A DNA stretch of 7,414 nucleotides from a bacterium. Its GTDB lineage: Bacteria > Gemmatimonadota > Gemmatimonadetes > Gemmatimonadales > Gemmatimonadaceae. Location of the stretch: contig JAJZRK010000160.1 in NCBI GenBank assembly GCA_021802745.1, positions 1-7,414 of the forward strand, in the 5' to 3' direction. Within the stretch, counting starts at the first letter, position 1. Every line of letters starts with the position of its first letter. Under the pieces are notes generated by a model. That model searched no databases, was not told the DNA's origin, and was given only the letters and a program-made list of their open reading frames with translations. The position numbers were made by a program, and so were the translations under genes. Of the stretch, positions 5,267 through 7,414 are shown one piece after another.

Positions 5267-5620
5267 ATGCTCGTCATCAAACAGCCAGGCGCCGCCGTCG
5301 TCACGACCACCGAGGCCAAGCGTGACCTGCCGGGGACGTTCAAGGTCGCCGAGAAGATGCGCGTGTACGTGACCAAGGACGGCCAGCCCATTGGCGGGCT
5401 CGTGAGCATGGCGATGATGGCGGTGCTCGAGCAGGCGCTGGCGGAGGCGGAAGAACGCCGGGCGCGGCGCCGCCACATGACCGTACGGGTCGTGCCGCAC
5501 GAAGCTGACGAGCCGCCGAACACGCTGCACCTGCCGATGGCCGAGCGTATCGCGGCCGTGCGACCGCTCTCGAGAACCGCGCACGAACTCGCGACGACGG
5601 CCGCCGATGCTCGAGCCTGA
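5267..5620 (+). CDS. Phd/YefM-like antitoxin-type protein
   Basis: The 117-aa product begins MLVIKQPGAAVVTTTEAKRD. Residues 10-60 fit the Phd/YefM pattern: a short strand, a TTTEAKRDLPGTFKVA helix, then MRVYVTKDGQPIGGLVSMAMM, matching the usual 'pv.it.nGkp.avlvs' segment. A charged helix (LEQALAEAEERRARRR) and an extended Ala/Arg/Glu-containing tail follow, as expected of the toxin-binding part of such antitoxins. The ATG at 5267 has an excellent GAGG ribosome binding site 6 bases upstream. An in-frame extension to 5144 would cross the promoter and is rejected. The gene overlaps the following nucleotidyltransferase by 14 bases, indicating coupling. Phd-like proteins usually pair with Doc or RelE toxins, so the partner here is unusual. 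The family call is moderate because the match is short. Confidence 0.7.
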   Translation: MLVIKQPGAAVVTTTEAKRDLPGTFKVAEKMRVYVTKDGQPIGGLVSMAMMAVLEQALAEAEERRARRRHMTVRVVPHEADEPPNTLHLPMAERIAAVRPLSRTAHELATTAADARA

Positions 5621-6056
5621 GTTCCGCGACATCCTGAAGTCGTTCAATCAGGCAGGCGTCGAATACCTCGTGGTGGGAGCGTACGCGCTCGCCGGACATG
5701 GGCTGCCTCGGGCGACGATGGATCTGGATCTCTGGATCCGCAGGGCGCCGGAGAATGCCACACGGGTGATCAAGGCGTTGGCGGCATTCGGCGCCCCTCG
5801 GCACGTCGCCACGCGACAGGACCTGCTGAATCCCGACATGCGCGTGCAAGTGGGCGTTGAGCCGGTTCGCGTGGACATCCTGATGTCCATTTCCGGTGTA
5901 GACTTTGACTCGGCGTACGCGGCGCGGCTGACGATCGCGATGGGCGACGTCGTGATGCCGATACTCGATCGCGAGCACCTGCTCGCGAACAAGCGTGCAT
6001 CGGGTCGCACGAAGGACCTGGTGGACGTCGAATGGCTCGAACAGCACGAGGGCTGA
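5607..6056 (+). CDS. Small MNT-type nucleotidyltransferase, putative toxin
   Basis: This 149-aa protein has a minimal polymerase-beta-type nucleotidyltransferase fold. VEYLVVGAYALAGHG (18-32) carries the glycine-containing motif, and PRATMDLDLWI (34-44) carries metal-binding D39 and D41. VRVDILM (87-93) supplies the likely third carboxylate, D90. The C-terminal NKRASGRTKDLVDVEWL segment is typical of this family of small stand-alone enzymes. Such proteins occur with partner genes in toxin-antitoxin or HEPN/MNT-like pairs; some transfer AMP to proteins and others modify tRNA. Translation probably depends on coupling, since the ATG lies within the end of the Phd-like gene and has no clear ribosome binding site of its own. 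Length is normal and active-site residues are intact. Whether it is toxin or antitoxin cannot be told from sequence; position after a Phd-like gene suggests toxin. Confidence 0.82.
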   Translation: MLEPEFRDILKSFNQAGVEYLVVGAYALAGHGLPRATMDLDLWIRRAPENATRVIKALAAFGAPRHVATRQDLLNPDMRVQVGVEPVRVDILMSISGVDFDSAYAARLTIAMGDVVMPILDREHLLANKRASGRTKDLVDVEWLEQHEG

Positions 6057-6060
6057 CCCG

Positions 6061-6588
6061 ATGCTCTTCCGCCACCGCGCCACCCCCACCCGCGTCGCCG
6101 AACGCTTCCGCGCCGGCGAGGCGGTGTTCAGCGCGCGCGAGGAGAACGGCCTGCAGGTGGTGCGCGTCGGGGCGGGGATGGAGCAGTGCGTCGAACTGCT
6201 GCACGCGCTGGCCGAGCAGTTGCCTGCGGTGGTGGACTGCTCCATCGAGTGCCTGCGCAGCAAGCGGCGCTTCGTGGGCGAGGGGCTGAGCCTCCCCGAG
6301 GTGCGCGATACGATCGGCCGGCTCAAGGTGCCGCTGGTCGCGAGCGGAGGCGTGGAGCTGGCTGTCTACTCGGCGGAGGACCAGCTCGTGCTGAGTCCGA
6401 TGCTCGACCTGTGGATCTACAGCCGCACCGACCGGTGGGTCTATCTGCTCGTCGGGGCGGGGCTGGAGCAGGTGGATGAGGTGCCGCCGCGGGGGTGGAG
6501 CGTGAAGCGCGACGAGTTTGTCGGCGCCGTTGAACTGGTGGCGGCTATCGAGAAGACCGCCGAGCGCTTGACGCTCAGGTTAGTGTAA
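6061..6588 (+). CDS. Unrecognised 175-aa protein, probably third gene of the nucleotidyltransferase operon
   Basis: I do not recognise this protein. It begins MLFRHRATPTRVAERFRAGE, has no signal peptide or clear membrane helix, and reads as a compact cytosolic alpha/beta protein. Features include two cysteines in VVDCSIECLRSKRRF, a helix LPEVRDTIGRLKVPL, an aromatic core LDLWIYSRTDRWVYLLVG, and a C-terminal helix FVGAVELVAAIEKTAERL. The ATG at 6061 lies 4 bases after the nucleotidyltransferase stop and has GAGGG (6048-6052) at 8 bases, so co-transcription and coupling are likely. Codon use resembles the backbone genes. It could be an accessory component of the module or an unrelated conserved lineage protein; nothing visible decides between these. 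Confidence 0.75.
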   Translation: MLFRHRATPTRVAERFRAGEAVFSAREENGLQVVRVGAGMEQCVELLHALAEQLPAVVDCSIECLRSKRRFVGEGLSLPEVRDTIGRLKVPLVASGGVELAVYSAEDQLVLSPMLDLWIYSRTDRWVYLLVGAGLEQVDEVPPRGWSVKRDEFVGAVELVAAIEKTAERLTLRLV

Positions 6589-6627
6589 GGCGTGTCCTTT
6601 TCTCACCACCTGGCGTAACGCGTGTCC
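6585..6627 (+). repeat. Tandem 13-mer around the ZIP gene start
   Basis: GTAAGGCGTGTCC (6585-6597) and GTAACGCGTGTCC (6615-6627) match at 12 of 13 bases with a 30-base period. The first contains the stop of the upstream gene and an in-frame GTG that soon meets TAA. The second contains the GTG start of the ZIP gene. This may reflect a small duplication. Confidence 0.45.
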
Positions 6628-7335
6628 CTGGCACTCCTCCTCACTGTGGTCGCCGCGCTGGCAAACGTTGCCGGCGCCGCCGTGGTGTTGTCGCGGCGCG
6701 AGTGGGAAGCGCGCTCGCTCGAGTTCGTCCTCGCCTTTTCGGCCGGCTTCCTGATTGCGGTGTCCATTGTGGACCTCTGCCCCGAGGCGCTGGAGAGCGG
6801 CGGCGCCGGCGCGGCGTGGGTGATTCTGCTCGGCTTCGTGCTCGTGCACCTCACGCAGCACGTCTTCGTGCGCCATTTCCATTTCGGCGCCGAAACGCAC
6901 ACGGTGGAGCAGTCGGTGGGGGTGTCCGCGCTCATTGGGCTGACGTTGCACACGTTCGTGGATGGTGTCGCCATCGCCACGTCGTTCGCGGTGACGACGC
7001 ACCTCGGGCTGCTGGTCTTCGCGGCGATCGTGCTGCACAAGCTCCCGGAAGGTTTCGCGATTTCGTCGCTCTTCCTCGCCGCGGGAGGGAGCCGACGCGC
7101 GGCGCTGCTGGCGGCGACGGCGCTCGGCGTGGCCACGCTGCTCGGCGGGCTCGCGCCGGGGTTGTCCTCGACCATCGCGACGCACGGCCTGGCGCTCTCG
7201 GCGGGCGTGACGCTGTACGTCGGCGCGTCGAACTTGATCCCGGAGTTCCAGAGCAAGCGCGGGTGGCACCACAACGCCTTCTTCTTCGCGGGGTGCGGGG
7301 CGTACGCGCTGCTGACGGTCTTTCTGCCGCACTGA
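6622..7335 (+). CDS. ZIP-family divalent metal transporter
   Basis: This 237-aa integral inner-membrane protein should move zinc or another divalent metal into the cytoplasm. Hydrophobic segments occur at about residues 3-23, 35-52, 65-83, 101-121, 127-150, 158-177, 187-203 and 216-235, consistent with the eight-helix ZIP fold. The metal-binding signatures are LHTFVDGVAIA (H110, D114) and LHKLPEGFAISS (H139, E143), plus NLIPE at 204-208. A His-rich loop (HVFVRHFHFGAETH, 80-93) lies where ZIP proteins carry a metal-sensing loop. The GTG start follows from the position of the first membrane helix; no clear Shine-Dalgarno sequence is seen. It lies 33 bases after the 175-aa gene and could be read from the same transcript. 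Which metal is carried cannot be told. Confidence 0.9.
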   Translation: MSLALLLTVVAALANVAGAAVVLSRREWEARSLEFVLAFSAGFLIAVSIVDLCPEALESGGAGAAWVILLGFVLVHLTQHVFVRHFHFGAETHTVEQSVGVSALIGLTLHTFVDGVAIATSFAVTTHLGLLVFAAIVLHKLPEGFAISSLFLAAGGSRRAALLAATALGVATLLGGLAPGLSSTIATHGLALSAGVTLYVGASNLIPEFQSKRGWHHNAFFFAGCGAYALLTVFLPH

Positions 7336-7340
7336 TTTCG

Positions 7341-7399
7341 CTCGCCGCGAAGCGCGCATCTCACGGGGGTCGGTCCCGCGAAATTCTCGGGACGTCTGG
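7341..7399 (-). repeat. Right copy of the imperfect inverted repeat
   Basis: This is the partner of 1-60 in opposite orientation: CTGG (7396-7399), the exact 15-mer CGCGAAATTCTCGGG (7377-7391), GTCC (7373-7376) and AGCGCGC (7351-7357), with an 8 of 10 match at 7341-7350. It follows the ZIP stop codon. The core CCCG-GAA-a-TTC-CGGG can form an imperfect hairpin, so a terminator role for the ZIP gene is possible, although there is no U-tract. Confidence 0.6.
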
Positions 7400-7414
7400 C
7401 GCGCGCTACGCGCG

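Noticed and set aside
5340..6326. 328-codon - strand open frame
   Set aside because: It overlaps three better supported + strand genes and shows only Arg/Ser-rich shadow composition.
6580..7359. Two long - strand frames opposite the ZIP transporter
   Set aside because: The + strand carries conserved ZIP motifs and membrane helices; the antisense products are charged low-complexity sequences.
1..7414. tRNA, rRNA, CRISPR array, transposase or integrase
   Set aside because: No cloverleaf, spaced repeat array or recombinase motif was found by eye on either strand.

Overview
This is a high-GC bacterial chromosomal window, with codons ending strongly in G or C. The style of its CCA-adding enzyme and ZIP transporter suggests Gemmatimonadota or a similar soil or freshwater lineage. 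That assignment is a guess from composition and remembered protein style, not proven here. No rRNA, tRNA, CRISPR array, transposase or integrase is visible.

Three ordinary metabolic or housekeeping genes form the backbone, all on the + strand: an L-2-hydroxyglutarate oxidase (lhgO, 71-1318), a tRNA CCA-adding nucleotidyltransferase (cca, about 2668-3990) and a ZIP-family metal transporter (6622-7335). Small toxin-antitoxin-type modules fill the gaps between them. On the - strand between lhgO and cca are a mazEF pair (2386 to 1809) and a higBA locus (about 1779 to 1336). In the higBA locus the toxin is cut down to its last 29 codons, while the antitoxin, the promoter and an operator palindrome look intact. 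Between cca and the ZIP gene, two nucleotidyltransferase modules diverge from the AT-rich intergenic stretch 5069-5266. On the - strand an 87-aa basic protein overlaps an AbiEii-like nucleotidyltransferase. On the + strand a Phd/YefM-like protein overlaps a small MNT-type nucleotidyltransferase, followed by an unrecognised 175-aa protein.

The modules share one architecture. A small antitoxin-like gene comes first, the toxin-like gene overlaps it by 10-14 bases, and a short AT-rich promoter carrying repeats lies upstream in at least three of the four. The AbiEii-like gene converges on cca so tightly that both stop codons share the palindrome CTAG. This puts a putative tRNA-modifying nucleotidyltransferase next to the enzyme that builds tRNA 3' ends.

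Most worth following up are the decapitated higBA locus with its promoter abutting the toxin tail, the two unconventional antitoxin/nucleotidyltransferase pairs and the 175-aa unknown. Also notable are C-rich, G-quadruplex-prone tracts at the start and inside cca that share a 12-mer, and a roughly 60-base imperfect inverted repeat at the two ends of the window.
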